Source: Stieleria tagensis (GTDB lineage: Bacteria; Planctomycetota; Planctomycetia; Pirellulales; Pirellulaceae). From it: a DNA stretch of 64,000 bases. The notes beneath the pieces are model-generated. The model saw only the letters and a list, made by a program, of their open reading frames with translations. It made no database searches and had not been told where the DNA came from. The position numbers were made by a program, and so were the translations under genes. Shown here one piece after another: positions 26,652 through 35,516 of this stretch. The stretch spans positions 57,203-121,202 of the forward strand of contig NZ_JAMYFE010000022.1 of the NCBI RefSeq assembly GCF_024129865.1. Reading direction: 5' to 3'. Each line of letters opens with the position of its first letter. Within the stretch, counting starts at the first letter, position 1.

Positions 26652-27794
26652 ATGAAACGTCACCTCTTATTCACTGCCGCGCTGTTCTTGACAACGGCCA
26701 GTTCGGTCGGTGCACAAAACGATCATGCTGCCCACAATCATGCGATCCCCAGTCAAACTGCGACAGAGCAACTGACGCGGCCTGTCGCTGGACCGCATGG
26801 TGGATCTTTAAAACAATCCGGTGACGTGCAATTGGAGACTGTCGTTTCACAAGCTGGTATTCAGATGTTCGTTTACGACCAGAACGGCCAGCCCGTTTCG
26901 GTCAAACAGGGGCGCGGTGCCGCGTCGGTACGCATGGAAGGGAACGCAAAACGCTATCGCTATGATTTGCTTCCCGACGGAAAAGGTGGCCTCACCGCGC
27001 CCGTCAACCTTTCTCAAATCGCTGGCCGGCAAATCGAAGTGCAGGTTCAACTCGTTGGCATCTCCCAATCCAGCGGGCAAACGATTTCATTCAATGAGGT
27101 TGCAACCGTCCCTGCAAGTGAAATACAACTGGCCGCCGCCGCTATCGCTCGTCAAAAAATCTGCCCGGTCAGTGGCAAGCCGCTGGGCAGCATGGGCGAT
27201 CCGATTGCTGTCGATGTGAATCAACAGCGTGTGTTCGTTTGCTGTGACGGTTGCGTGAATGCCGTCGAATCAACCCCAGCCAAGTACGCTTCGGGACGCC
27301 CTCAAATCACGGTCAGCGCGTCCACCGCAGCTGATGCGGCAGCCATCGCTGCGCAAAAAGTCTGTCCTGTCATGGACGAACCACTCGGCGCAATGGGCAC
27401 CCCAATCAAGGTCATGGTTGGTGACAAACCAATCTATTTGTGCTGCAAAGGCTGCATCAAAAAAATCAAAGCCGAACCAGCCAAATACCTGGCGATGGTT
27501 TATGACTCCGTAAATGCGAATGCCGATGCGGCTTCCGTTTCAGCGGGAACCGAACAAGTTCGATCCGGCATTTTCAAAGTCAGTGCCGAAGACGCTCCCT
27601 TCATCGCCGCTCAAAAGAAATGCCCCGTGATGGATGAACCTCTCGATGCCATGGGCGGCCCCTACAAAGTCCACGCCGCCGGCAAAGCGATCTACATCTG
27701 CTGCCCTGGATGTGCAAAGAAGATTGCTGCGGAGCCTCAAAAATGGCTAGCCGTTCTGGCACAACAAGGAGTCGACGCGCCCATCCTTCGCTAG
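26652..27794 (+). CDS. Secreted protein with three repeated Cys-rich metal-binding modules
   Basis: A 380-residue protein; the ATG at 26652 has GGAG upstream and gives a signal peptide ending SVGAQ, while the longer upstream frame from 26559 lacks one. After a His-containing stretch (DHAAHNHA) and a beta-rich domain of about 110 residues, three copies of the module seen in the 14519 protein follow: C171 with C197-C198-x2-C201, C238 with C264-C265-x2-C268, C324 with C350-C351-x2-C354, each 26 residues apart and each carrying L-[GD]-[SA]-MG. The last gene of the efflux cluster, followed by a terminator. Probably a periplasmic chaperone or buffer for the exported metal. Confidence 0.8.
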   Translation: MKRHLLFTAALFLTTASSVGAQNDHAAHNHAIPSQTATEQLTRPVAGPHGGSLKQSGDVQLETVVSQAGIQMFVYDQNGQPVSVKQGRGAASVRMEGNAKRYRYDLLPDGKGGLTAPVNLSQIAGRQIEVQVQLVGISQSSGQTISFNEVATVPASEIQLAAAAIARQKICPVSGKPLGSMGDPIAVDVNQQRVFVCCDGCVNAVESTPAKYASGRPQITVSASTAADAAAIAAQKVCPVMDEPLGAMGTPIKVMVGDKPIYLCCKGCIKKIKAEPAKYLAMVYDSVNANADAASVSAGTEQVRSGIFKVSAEDAPFIAAQKKCPVMDEPLDAMGGPYKVHAAGKAIYICCPGCAKKIAAEPQKWLAVLAQQGVDAPILR

Positions 27795-27867
27795 GAAAGA
27801 ACCGGAGAGAGAGAGCAGGCAAAGGCCCCATTGTCCGTCATGCCATTGTCTGTTCCTACAACACGCG

Positions 27868-27936
27868 CGGAGGCGGTGTCCTGGACGATTGCGATTCACT
27901 CGCAATCCATAGACACGCCGCCTCTGCTCGTTTTTT
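27868..27936 (+). terminator. Intrinsic terminator closing the efflux operon
   Basis: GGAGGCGGTGTC near 27869-27880 pairs with GACACGCCGCCTC at 27912-27924 (one two-base bulge), with an inner GATTGCG/CGCAATC stem (27887-27893 and 27901-27907), and six T residues at 27931-27936. Confidence 0.7.
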
Positions 27937-27988
27937 CAATGTCATAGATGTCAAACGATGACGCAGGGATGCCTCTGTAAAGCCAAAG

Positions 27989-29404
27989 TCATTTAGCAAG
28001 TTGCTCCCGGACGCGAGCATCTAGTTTCGCTTGGTCGGCAGCAAAGTGTGCTAGGGCGGCCAAGGTCATCAGACTGTCAATGGCGATGGTGCCGTTGGCA
28101 AACTTGTCTCGCCAGCGATCATGCTTGGGAATCTTTCCGTCGGCGGCAATGCGGTTCCGTTCGGGTTCAGACAACTGTGGGAACAGATCATCAATTTCAT
28201 GCGTCTGGGCGGCGTCGACCAACTCGCTGGCAGTCGACGGTGGATTGAGAATTATCTTTTGAGCAAGATTGCGTTCCTGCTTGGAGACTGTCCAAAGTTT
28301 CTCTAGCGAGTTCGTATCAGAATCTGCGTCGGTCGTTTCCAATGCTTCCGGATAATCGACCTTGCGTCGGGAGACCCAAGTTTGCTGTAGCGTTTCGCGA
28401 GCCTGTTTAGCGACTTTGGGTGGCATGGTGATCACATCCACTCCTGCCAGCAACGGTAACTGTTTGGCATCCCGCAAACTTGCCGCGATCTGCTTGGTAT
28501 CGGACTGGGGCAGACCTCTTGCAAAGACTGCTACTTCGCGCTGACTTTCCAGGGTCGTCTGTTCACCGACCAGCTTTCCATCGCCAAGTCCGTTGTCGGC
28601 CACGTAGGAATTGAGCCTGCCCAGGAACACATTGACGAACGAAGGATTCGCAAAGGCGGTCGCTAAATAGTTTTGCCGGGCGCTAAACCCGATCGTACAG
28701 TTGACACGGATCCCCTCCTCGCGAAGCTGCTTGATTGCCACCAAACCCGCTGGGGTCAATGGAACTTTCACGATGAAATGCTTGGGGCAAATCGCATGAC
28801 ACCGGCGGGCGAAAGCCATCGTCGCCTCCGCGTCATCGGCGATGTCCGTGTGCAGTTCGACGCTAACATCGCATCGGTAGGCTTCGACCAATTTCAACGC
28901 ATGGTGCGTGTTGAGAATGAACGCGATCTCACGAACCCGATCGTCTAGGACCATGGTTTCCAACAAACGATTTGCATCTGGAATTAAATCGTCGTAAATG
29001 CCTTTCTGAACTTCCGCATTGAGCAGTGAATTGTTGGTGGTCAATCCAGAAAACCGGGGGTTCCACAACGGTTCAATTGCGGATTCGTCGCCACTGTCGA
29101 GCCAAAGTTCGGTCTCGACATTTTGTGAAATCCGCTGCCAAAATTCCTGATCGGTTTGTTCGTCGGCGGCGGAATCCAGATTGATCCCGCGATGTACAAA
29201 TTGCTGGATGTCGAAAGACAAATCGGAATTCGGTTCCACAACAAAAATGTCTGATTGACCGGTTGATCGTGAAGCAGCTTGCATGGTTTCTGCCCAGCGT
29301 GTTCGAGGATATCGGTGAAACAAATACGTGAATTCGAAGCAGCGGTTCATCGCCCATTGATCCAGACCATGCACGGTGCGGATTACACTGCTCTGTGAGA
29401 CCAT
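27989..29404 (-). CDS. Transaldolase-like protein, unusually long
   Basis: Transaldolase family enzymes transfer a dihydroxyacetone unit between sugar phosphates through a Schiff-base lysine. The conserved segment LTTNNSLLNAE, the strand VSVELHTDIADDAE, and HFIVKVPLTPAGL carrying the probable catalytic Lys are visible, followed by NCTIGFSARQNYLA and FVNVFLGRLNSYVAD. Transaldolases are usually 200-380 residues; this frame is about 471 from the ATG at 29404, with roughly 130 extra C-terminal residues containing no known motif. The frame opens at a TTG at 29479, and ATGs at 29350 and 29284 are also possible; no start has a clear ribosome site, so the N-terminus is uncertain. The C-terminal extension may be a separate domain. 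Confidence 0.75.
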   Translation of the reverse strand: MVSQSSVIRTVHGLDQWAMNRCFEFTYLFHRYPRTRWAETMQAASRSTGQSDIFVVEPNSDLSFDIQQFVHRGINLDSAADEQTDQEFWQRISQNVETELWLDSGDESAIEPLWNPRFSGLTTNNSLLNAEVQKGIYDDLIPDANRLLETMVLDDRVREIAFILNTHHALKLVEAYRCDVSVELHTDIADDAEATMAFARRCHAICPKHFIVKVPLTPAGLVAIKQLREEGIRVNCTIGFSARQNYLATAFANPSFVNVFLGRLNSYVADNGLGDGKLVGEQTTLESQREVAVFARGLPQSDTKQIAASLRDAKQLPLLAGVDVITMPPKVAKQARETLQQTWVSRRKVDYPEALETTDADSDTNSLEKLWTVSKQERNLAQKIILNPPSTASELVDAAQTHEIDDLFPQLSEPERNRIAADGKIPKHDRWRDKFANGTIAIDSLMTLAALAHFAADQAKLDARVREQLAK

Positions 29405-29570
29405 CACCACTGGCGCAAACCAGATGCCCGATCGATGCAGTGGCACGGGAGCGACACTCACTCGTCGAATAATGCGCAACAGTTAGGTTGCAATTGACAT
29501 ACCGAATGGCAAGATCGTTGTTGGCGTTGCAGGGCGGTGGCTGTGTCCATTCACGGGGTCCATCCCCTCT

Positions 29571-30626
29571 TTACAATGTGTAGTAGATTCCTAATCCCAC
29601 CCCATACACTACCAATACACAGAACGAATCAACCCCCATTCCCAGAACCGTCTTGTCACGTCGCTCGAGGATTCCCCACAAGTAGAGACTGGTGGCAATG
29701 ATTCCCAGCGATGCAAGGAACCCCGTCGACGGGTCCAAGGCATCAACAATCGCTCCAGCTCGATAGGCGATATCAGCTGGCAGGAACAAAGCGATCTCAA
29801 GGCTGTTCGTGCCCACGATATTCGCGGCCGCCATGCTGTACGCTCCGAACCGAACAGCCGAGTAAGTGGTGCTGACTTCTGGCAAGCTGGTTGCCAAAGC
29901 CAGCAAAGTTGCCCCGATAAAGTTTTGACCGATACCCGTTTGCTCGGCGATCGCTTCGCTCGTCCTGGCCACGAAAAATCCTCCGGCTAGCACCGCCAAC
30001 GACGCAACCGCGAACAGCCCCACGATCGCTTTCAAAGAAACATCAGCATATTTTTCGTGGTATGCGTCCTTCAAGTCTCGCGCCGATTCGGGCGGTTGAG
30101 CGATTTCGCCGGTCGGTTTCCATCGCGGTTGTCCCTCGTAGCGATAAATCACCCAAAGCGACGACAAATATGCCAAAAAGAGCAACACAGGCCACGCTCC
30201 GACTCCAGCAATACTAAACAATTCGCCACTGGAGATTGCCGCAGATGCCATCGCGGTCAATCCGATCAACATGACACCTAACATCAACAGGGACGAACGC
30301 GGCGAAAACAAAGTCAGCGGTTTACCTCTCAAGACGAGCGCGTCGATCAGCGCAAGCACTGCGGTCTGCATCACCACGCCACCCAAGAGATTTGATCCAG
30401 CCAGTTTGGCTGCTCCGGAATAGGCAGCAGTCAATGTTGTCGCCAACTCCGGCAAGCTCGTCGCGACACCCAAAATCAATGCGCCGGCGAATGCTTGCCC
30501 CAAGCCGGTTCGATCTGCGTAGATGTCGACGTAGCGACTGAGTTTCGTGCCGGCGAACCAGACCACAGCGGCCGCGATTAGAAAGATCGTTGTGTTGGTC
30601 GCGAGTGATTGCTCGATGAAATCCAT
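29571..30626 (-). CDS. Sodium/calcium exchanger (CaCA) family membrane protein
   Basis: A 351-residue inner-membrane antiporter. The two inverted alpha repeats of the CaCA family are clear: GVATSLPELATTLTAAYSG with AGSNLLGG in the first half and ALATSLPEVSTTYSAVRFG with IVGTNSLE in the second half; the Glu of each SLPE is the ion ligand. About ten hydrophobic segments fit the fold. The ATG at 30626 has GGAG upstream. It lies beside the transaldolase-like gene on the same strand with a gap of 166 bases. Confidence 0.9.
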   Translation of the reverse strand: MDFIEQSLATNTTIFLIAAAVVWFAGTKLSRYVDIYADRTGLGQAFAGALILGVATSLPELATTLTAAYSGAAKLAGSNLLGGVVMQTAVLALIDALVLRGKPLTLFSPRSSLLMLGVMLIGLTAMASAAISSGELFSIAGVGAWPVLLFLAYLSSLWVIYRYEGQPRWKPTGEIAQPPESARDLKDAYHEKYADVSLKAIVGLFAVASLAVLAGGFFVARTSEAIAEQTGIGQNFIGATLLALATSLPEVSTTYSAVRFGAYSMAAANIVGTNSLEIALFLPADIAYRAGAIVDALDPSTGFLASLGIIATSLYLWGILERRDKTVLGMGVDSFCVLVVYGVGLGIYYTL

Positions 30627-30971
30627 AGAACTCCATGCGTCGGCGCTCGTCTAGTTTGTTAGTCGCGAGCCGTCCAGTGTGAAGCCACACGTTGTGCTGC
30701 TCCGGTCGGCCGCCACCGCCTCTGAGCACGTCCGCAATCATCATGCCAGACGGCACAGCATTTGCGTCGTCGCCATCAAAAACCAGAGTGAAACGGATCC
30801 ACCAGATCACAGGGGCGTTACCGCAGAGACGGATCTGTTGACACCGGCGCGAGTGTTTCGCTTGGTGACAGTGTTTCGCTTGGTGATTGGCGCATAGCCT
30901 GTCCCACTGCGATTCATGACTGTCACGGCTGGTCGTGAACCCACCTAGCTGAACGAAAATCCAACAGCGAC
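30627..30971. other. Divergent intergenic region between the exchanger and the oxidase operon
   Basis: About 345 bases without a credible gene. It contains the 18-base tandem repeat at 30852-30887 and must carry the promoter of the cytochrome oxidase operon. Confidence 0.5.
30852..30887. repeat. Tandem 18-base direct repeat
   Basis: AGTGTTTCGCTTGGTGAC at 30852-30869 is followed at once by AGTGTTTCGCTTGGTGAT at 30870-30887. A single base differs. It lies about 85 bases upstream of the CoxB start, a position suited to a regulator site, but it could also be a simple duplication. Confidence 0.6.
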
Positions 30972-31955
30972 ATGCACCAATCGAGTTTTCAGTCAGCGCT
31001 TGATACGGCCGGGAAGGGAGCGGAGCGAATCGCCGAACTTTTTTACTGGATGGCCGGTGGCGCGACCTTGATTTGGATCGTGACGATGGGGCTTGCCGTA
31101 TACGCGATTTTGTCACGCCGTGAACACTCGGTGCGGATGACTCGATGGCTTGTGATCGGCGGCGGAGCGGTCGTTCCGACGGTCGTCCTGGCGGGGTTGC
31201 TCAGCTATGCGCTCGTGATGTTGCCCGAGTTACAGCGGCCCGCTCCGGAGGGCAGTTTGACGATCGAAGTTGCCGGCGTTCGTTGGTGGTGGCGAGTGAA
31301 TTACATCGATAACACCGGACGGCGCATCCCAACAGCCAATGAGATCTATTTGCCGGTTGATCAGCCTGTTGAATTCAAACTCACCAGTGAAGATGTGATT
31401 CATTCCTTTTGGATTCCATCACTTGGCGGCAAGGTCGACATGATGCCAGGACGCACCAATCGCTTGAAACTTCACCCCACACGAACCGGAGTATTTAGCG
31501 GTGTATGTGCTGAATTCTGTGGAACCGCTCACGCACAAATGCGATTTCGAGTCGTTGTGACGGACCAACAGACATTCGACGATTGGCTTGTGGGACAAGC
31601 ACAGGAGCTAGCAGAGCGGCGCGAACCGTCGGCCAATACAGATCCGGCGGACGTGCATCAATCCGCTGCTGAGACGCAAGCAGCAATCGGGAAAACCACG
31701 TTCTTTTCCAGAGGCTGTTCAGCCTGCCACGCGATTCGCGGCACGCCAGCCGATGGAGTCGTCGGCCCCGATTTGACTCATTTCGGTTCGCGACTCTCGA
31801 TCGGCGCGGGCGTGCTGGACAACACACCCGAGAACTTGCGACTTTGGCTGTCGGACACGCATCGAGTCAAACCGGGTGTCCAGATGCCCGATTTCCAAAC
31901 GCTTCGCGGCGATGAAGTTGATTCCCTAGTCCATTTCTTAGGGGCGTTGAAGTGA
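30972..31955 (+). CDS. coxB: Cytochrome c oxidase subunit II with C-terminal cytochrome c domain (caa3 type)
   Basis: A 327-residue electron-entry subunit of haem-copper oxidase. Two membrane helices open the protein (IAELFYWMAGGATLIWIV; LVIGGGAVVPTVVLAGLL). The periplasmic CuA domain carries DVIHSFWIPSLGGKVDMMPGR and the CuA ligand set CAEFCGTAHAQM (C-x3-C-x3-H-x2-M). The C-terminal extension contains a haem c site C249-SA-C252-H253 and the likely methionine ligand in GVQMPDFQ. This fused form is the caa3 class and accepts electrons directly. It overlaps the start of the CoxA gene by four bases, so both are translated together. Confidence 0.96.
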   Translation: MHQSSFQSALDTAGKGAERIAELFYWMAGGATLIWIVTMGLAVYAILSRREHSVRMTRWLVIGGGAVVPTVVLAGLLSYALVMLPELQRPAPEGSLTIEVAGVRWWWRVNYIDNTGRRIPTANEIYLPVDQPVEFKLTSEDVIHSFWIPSLGGKVDMMPGRTNRLKLHPTRTGVFSGVCAEFCGTAHAQMRFRVVVTDQQTFDDWLVGQAQELAERREPSANTDPADVHQSAAETQAAIGKTTFFSRGCSACHAIRGTPADGVVGPDLTHFGSRLSIGAGVLDNTPENLRLWLSDTHRVKPGVQMPDFQTLRGDEVDSLVHFLGALK

Positions 31956-34435
31956 ACGACCAGGCCCGACGATTGCTTGAAGCGTGGCGGACCCCGAAGG
32001 GTTGGCGATATTGGTCCGCGGTCAACAATTCCGAAGTCGGGCTGTGGTACACGATCACTGCGTTTGCGTTCCTGCTGCTTGGTGGCCTGCTCGCGCTCGT
32101 CATGCGGATTCAACTGGCGATGCCGGATAACGATTTCCTCACGGCGGAGCAATACAACCAAGTCTTCACGATGCACGGCAGCGTGATGATGTTTTTGTTT
32201 GCCGTACCGATTTTAGAAGCGATCTCGATCCTGTTGTTACCTGAAATGATGGGAGCGAGAGACCTGCCGTTTCCACGTTTGTCGGCGTATGGATTTTGGT
32301 CGTTTTTAATTGGAGGTGTCTTCGTATGCGGGTCCCTGTTTTTTGGTGCCGGGCCGCGGGGTGGTTGGTTTATGTATCCACCAATGACCACTCAATATCA
32401 AAACGATGTGGGAGCTGATATCTGGCTGCTCGGGTTGTCGTTCATCGAAATAGCATCCATCGCCGCAGCGGTCGAATTGATCGTGGGTGTTTTGAAATGC
32501 CGTCCGCCAGGAATGCGATTGAATTTGATCCCGCTGTACGCCTGGTACATCCTGGTCGTTGCCGTGATGATTCTGTTCGCCTTTCCACCGCTGATCGCTG
32601 GTGATCTGTTGATGGAATTGGAACGGGCGCTCGATTGGCCGTTCTTTGATGCGACTCGCGGCGGCGATCCGATGCTTTGGCAACACCTGTTTTGGATTTT
32701 CGGACATCCCGAAGTCTATATCGTGTTTCTGCCTTCGATCGCATTGGTGGCAATGATCGTGCCGACGTTTGCTCGCACACCAATGGTCGGATACGGGTGG
32801 ATCGTGCTGGCGGCAGTTGGCACGGGCTTTTTGAGTTTTGGATTGTGGGTACACCATATGTTCACGACCGGATTGCCTGGAATCACGATCGGAATTTTCT
32901 CCGCTGCATCCGAAGCGGTAGCGATTCCCACCGGCATGCAGATTTTCTGCTTCATTGCCACGCTGCTGGTGGGCCGTGTGACAAAATCAGTTTGCTTGCT
33001 GTTTGTACTGGCTGGGCTAGCGACTTTCATCATCGGCGGTCTGACCGGTGTGATGGTCGCGATCGCGCCGTTCGACTACCAAGCTCACGATACGTATTTC
33101 ATTGTGGGGCATTTGCACTATGTCTTGGTCGGCGGCACCATCTTTCCGATCGTCGCGGGATTCTACTATTTCTATCCGCTAGTCACCGGCAAACTCCTTT
33201 CCGAACGACTCGGCACGATCGCATTCTGGTTGATGATGATCGGCTTTCACGTCTGTTTTTTCCCCATGCACATCACCGGCTTGATCGGAATGCCCCGGCG
33301 TGTCTACACGTATCCGGCCGGCATGGGATTCGACAATCTGAACTTGATTGCGTCGATCGGTGCATTCGTATTGGCCGGCGGATTCGCTGTGTTCCTGTGG
33401 GACTTGTTGCGTCCCAAAGGCAAACAATCTGCCGCGCCAAGAAACGTATGGAACGCGGGTACCCTGGAATGGCTGGCTGAGGTTCCTGACCAACCGTGGG
33501 GCGTCCGCAGCATTCCGATCATCGAGTCACGTTACCCATTGTGGGATCAAGCCAATTTCGTTCGTGATGTTGATGAAGGCAACTTTTATCTTGCTGACGC
33601 CGAAGAGGGGTTGCGAGAGACGCTTGTGACATCCACCGTTGAAGCAACACCCATTCAGTGTTTGCGTGTTCCCGGTCCCACTTTTTTGACGTTGTGGGCG
33701 GCAATCTTCACCGGAGGTGTCTTTATCTTCGGTACCTTTCATTGGTATTTCGCTGCCAGCGCAAGTGGCGGTCTCGCCTTTTTAACGATCCTGGTTTGGC
33801 TCTGGACGGGCACCGCAATCATCCCCGAAAAGCCCCAGAAAGACGTTGGATTGGGTTTGACATTGCCGACCTATGTGTCGGGACCAGATGCGGTCGGATG
33901 GTGGGCGATGTTCATTACCATGCTCGGTGACATGACCGCGTTCATGTCGCTGGTGTTTGGCTACTTTTTCTACTGGACGGTTCATGAAGAATTCCCACCA
34001 GCCGATGCCGAAGGCCCCGGCGTTCTTTGGCCGATGATTTCGCTGGTGGCTGCATTGGCGGCCTGGGGATTGATGCTGTTGTCGCGGCGACTTAACGACC
34101 GCGAAAACGCCATGTTGTTTTACATTAGCACCATCGCATCGATTGCTCTGGCATGTCTCGCAGTCGGTTCGCTGGTCGGCGGGCCATGGCTGCACGAGAT
34201 GGATCCGACGGTGCATGTTTACCAAGCATCCGTGTGCGTGTTGATTCTGTGGACCGTGGTTCATCTGCTGGTCGGTGTCGTGATGCAGTTGTATTGCATC
34301 GCCAGACGGGCGGCTGGAAAGATGACTCACCGCTTCAATGCAGACATCATCAATGTGACCCTGTACTGGCACTTCATGGTGCTGACCACCGGCATCACGG
34401 CACTCACGATTGCCCTATTCCCGCTGGTGGCTTGA
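31952..34435 (+). CDS. coxA: Cytochrome c oxidase subunit I fused to subunit III
   Basis: An 827-residue fused core subunit of the haem-copper oxidase, reducing O2 to water while pumping protons. The GTG start at 31952 overlaps the coxB stop. Subunit I features: MHGSVMMFLFAVP (haem a ligand His), then the WIFGHPEVYIVFLP helix with the CuB His and the crosslinking Tyr, the HH pair in GLWVHHMFTTGLPG, and FIVGHLHYVLVGG with the other haem ligands. From about residue 630 the sequence changes to subunit III (VGWWAMFITMLGDMTAFM, then TVHEEFPPADAEGPG). Both halves are complete, so no separate coxC is needed. Downstream are an unidentified small membrane protein, CtaG and a tri-haem cytochrome. Confidence 0.96.
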   Translation: MNDQARRLLEAWRTPKGWRYWSAVNNSEVGLWYTITAFAFLLLGGLLALVMRIQLAMPDNDFLTAEQYNQVFTMHGSVMMFLFAVPILEAISILLLPEMMGARDLPFPRLSAYGFWSFLIGGVFVCGSLFFGAGPRGGWFMYPPMTTQYQNDVGADIWLLGLSFIEIASIAAAVELIVGVLKCRPPGMRLNLIPLYAWYILVVAVMILFAFPPLIAGDLLMELERALDWPFFDATRGGDPMLWQHLFWIFGHPEVYIVFLPSIALVAMIVPTFARTPMVGYGWIVLAAVGTGFLSFGLWVHHMFTTGLPGITIGIFSAASEAVAIPTGMQIFCFIATLLVGRVTKSVCLLFVLAGLATFIIGGLTGVMVAIAPFDYQAHDTYFIVGHLHYVLVGGTIFPIVAGFYYFYPLVTGKLLSERLGTIAFWLMMIGFHVCFFPMHITGLIGMPRRVYTYPAGMGFDNLNLIASIGAFVLAGGFAVFLWDLLRPKGKQSAAPRNVWNAGTLEWLAEVPDQPWGVRSIPIIESRYPLWDQANFVRDVDEGNFYLADAEEGLRETLVTSTVEATPIQCLRVPGPTFLTLWAAIFTGGVFIFGTFHWYFAASASGGLAFLTILVWLWTGTAIIPEKPQKDVGLGLTLPTYVSGPDAVGWWAMFITMLGDMTAFMSLVFGYFFYWTVHEEFPPADAEGPGVLWPMISLVAALAAWGLMLLSRRLNDRENAMLFYISTIASIALACLAVGSLVGGPWLHEMDPTVHVYQASVCVLILWTVVHLLVGVVMQLYCIARRAAGKMTHRFNADIINVTLYWHFMVLTTGITALTIALFPLVA

Positions 34436-34440
34436 AAGTG

Positions 34441-34836
34441 ATGAAAACCACCAAACCTGCTGCGGACGGTCTGCTCTCTTCCGCCAAACTTTGGACGTTG
34501 ACGTTCGCTCCGCTCTGCTGGGCCGCTCATTTTCTAGCCAGTTATCTGACGTCCGCAATCTATTGCGCCAAGTACGCTCCAGCCGATGGCGATGGGCTGC
34601 CGATTCGAATCGCCGTTGCACTCTTTACGGTCATTGCACTTTCATTGATTGCCTGGATAGGAGGAATCGGTCTGCGAGCGCATCACATGGGAGAAACGAA
34701 ATTGCCGCACGACGACAACACGTCTCGCAGCGAACAACGTTTCCTTGGCTTTGCAACGCTGCTGCTATCACTCCTCAGTGGTGTCGCAATCCTGTTCACA
34801 GCACTCGTCTTCGTGATCATGGAGACCTGTCACTGA
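34441..34836 (+). CDS. Small membrane protein of the oxidase operon
   Basis: A 131-residue protein with about three hydrophobic segments (LTFAPLCWAAHFLASYLTSA, RIAVALFTVIALSLIAWIGGI, ATLLLSLLSGVAILFTALVF). ATG at 34441 is directly after a GTG at 34438; either may be used. The gene starts five bases after the coxA stop and its stop shares a base with the CtaG start. I do not recognise the family; it may be a subunit IV or assembly membrane factor of the caa3 complex. The C-terminus ends with a Cys and a His. Confidence 0.75.
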   Translation: MKTTKPAADGLLSSAKLWTLTFAPLCWAAHFLASYLTSAIYCAKYAPADGDGLPIRIAVALFTVIALSLIAWIGGIGLRAHHMGETKLPHDDNTSRSEQRFLGFATLLLSLLSGVAILFTALVFVIMETCH

Positions 34837-35516
34837 TGCGATCGACCATTTGGAATGTTGGTTGGATATTGCTTGCGGTGGCGTGGCTGGGACCACTTCC
34901 ACGCTGGTCGGAAAGTTCATTTGCAGCGCACATGACGCTGCACATGCTGATCGTCGCCGTGGTTGCACCACTGTTGTCAATCGCAATGGCGGGGCTGCGA
35001 TACGATCCGGTGCGAAAGACACCCTGGTTGTTTTCACCAATCCCGGCTTCGGTGGGTGAGCTGTTGATTGTTTGGGCGTGGCATGCGCCAGGTCTGCATC
35101 ACTGGGCGCGGCATGACGTATTCGGACTGGTCGTTGAGCAAGGAATGTTTTTGGCCGCTGGAATGTGGGTGTGGCTGTCGGCATTCGGTGGAAGCCAACC
35201 ACGCAGTTGTCGTCGATCCGCTGCCGGCGTCATTGGTCTGTTGCTGACGTCGATGCACATGACTTTCTTGGGTGCACTGCTAGCGTTGTCGCCGCGTCTT
35301 TTGTACCAGCACCAGCATGCTGGATCAGTCTTGTCGCCGTTGACCGATCAACACCTTGGCGGTGCAGTGATGCTAGTGGTCGGCGGAATCGCCTATCTGG
35401 CTGGTGGACTTTGGCTGACGAAGGACTTGGTCCGTGGCGCAAGCGTTCCGCTTGCGGATAAATCACACTTGTCGTCAAAGCAAACTGGCAGCTCATGCCA
35501 CGAGGCAATTCGATGA
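34836..35516 (+). CDS. ctaG: Cytochrome c oxidase assembly protein CtaG
   Basis: A 226-residue membrane protein of the CtaG (caa3-type assembly) family, thought to help insert copper into the oxidase. Several His/Met-rich membrane segments are visible: HMTLHMLIVAVVAPLLSIA, GELLIVWAWHAPGLHHWA, EQGMFLAAGMWVWLSAFGG, and TSMHMTFLGALLALSPRLLY followed by DQHLGGAVMLVVGGIAYLAG. The His residues of HxxH-like segments are plausible copper ligands. Start ATG at 34836 overlaps the previous stop by one base; the stop overlaps the ATGA of the tri-haem cytochrome. Confidence 0.9.
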   Translation: MRSTIWNVGWILLAVAWLGPLPRWSESSFAAHMTLHMLIVAVVAPLLSIAMAGLRYDPVRKTPWLFSPIPASVGELLIVWAWHAPGLHHWARHDVFGLVVEQGMFLAAGMWVWLSAFGGSQPRSCRRSAAGVIGLLLTSMHMTFLGALLALSPRLLYQHQHAGSVLSPLTDQHLGGAVMLVVGGIAYLAGGLWLTKDLVRGASVPLADKSHLSSKQTGSSCHEAIR

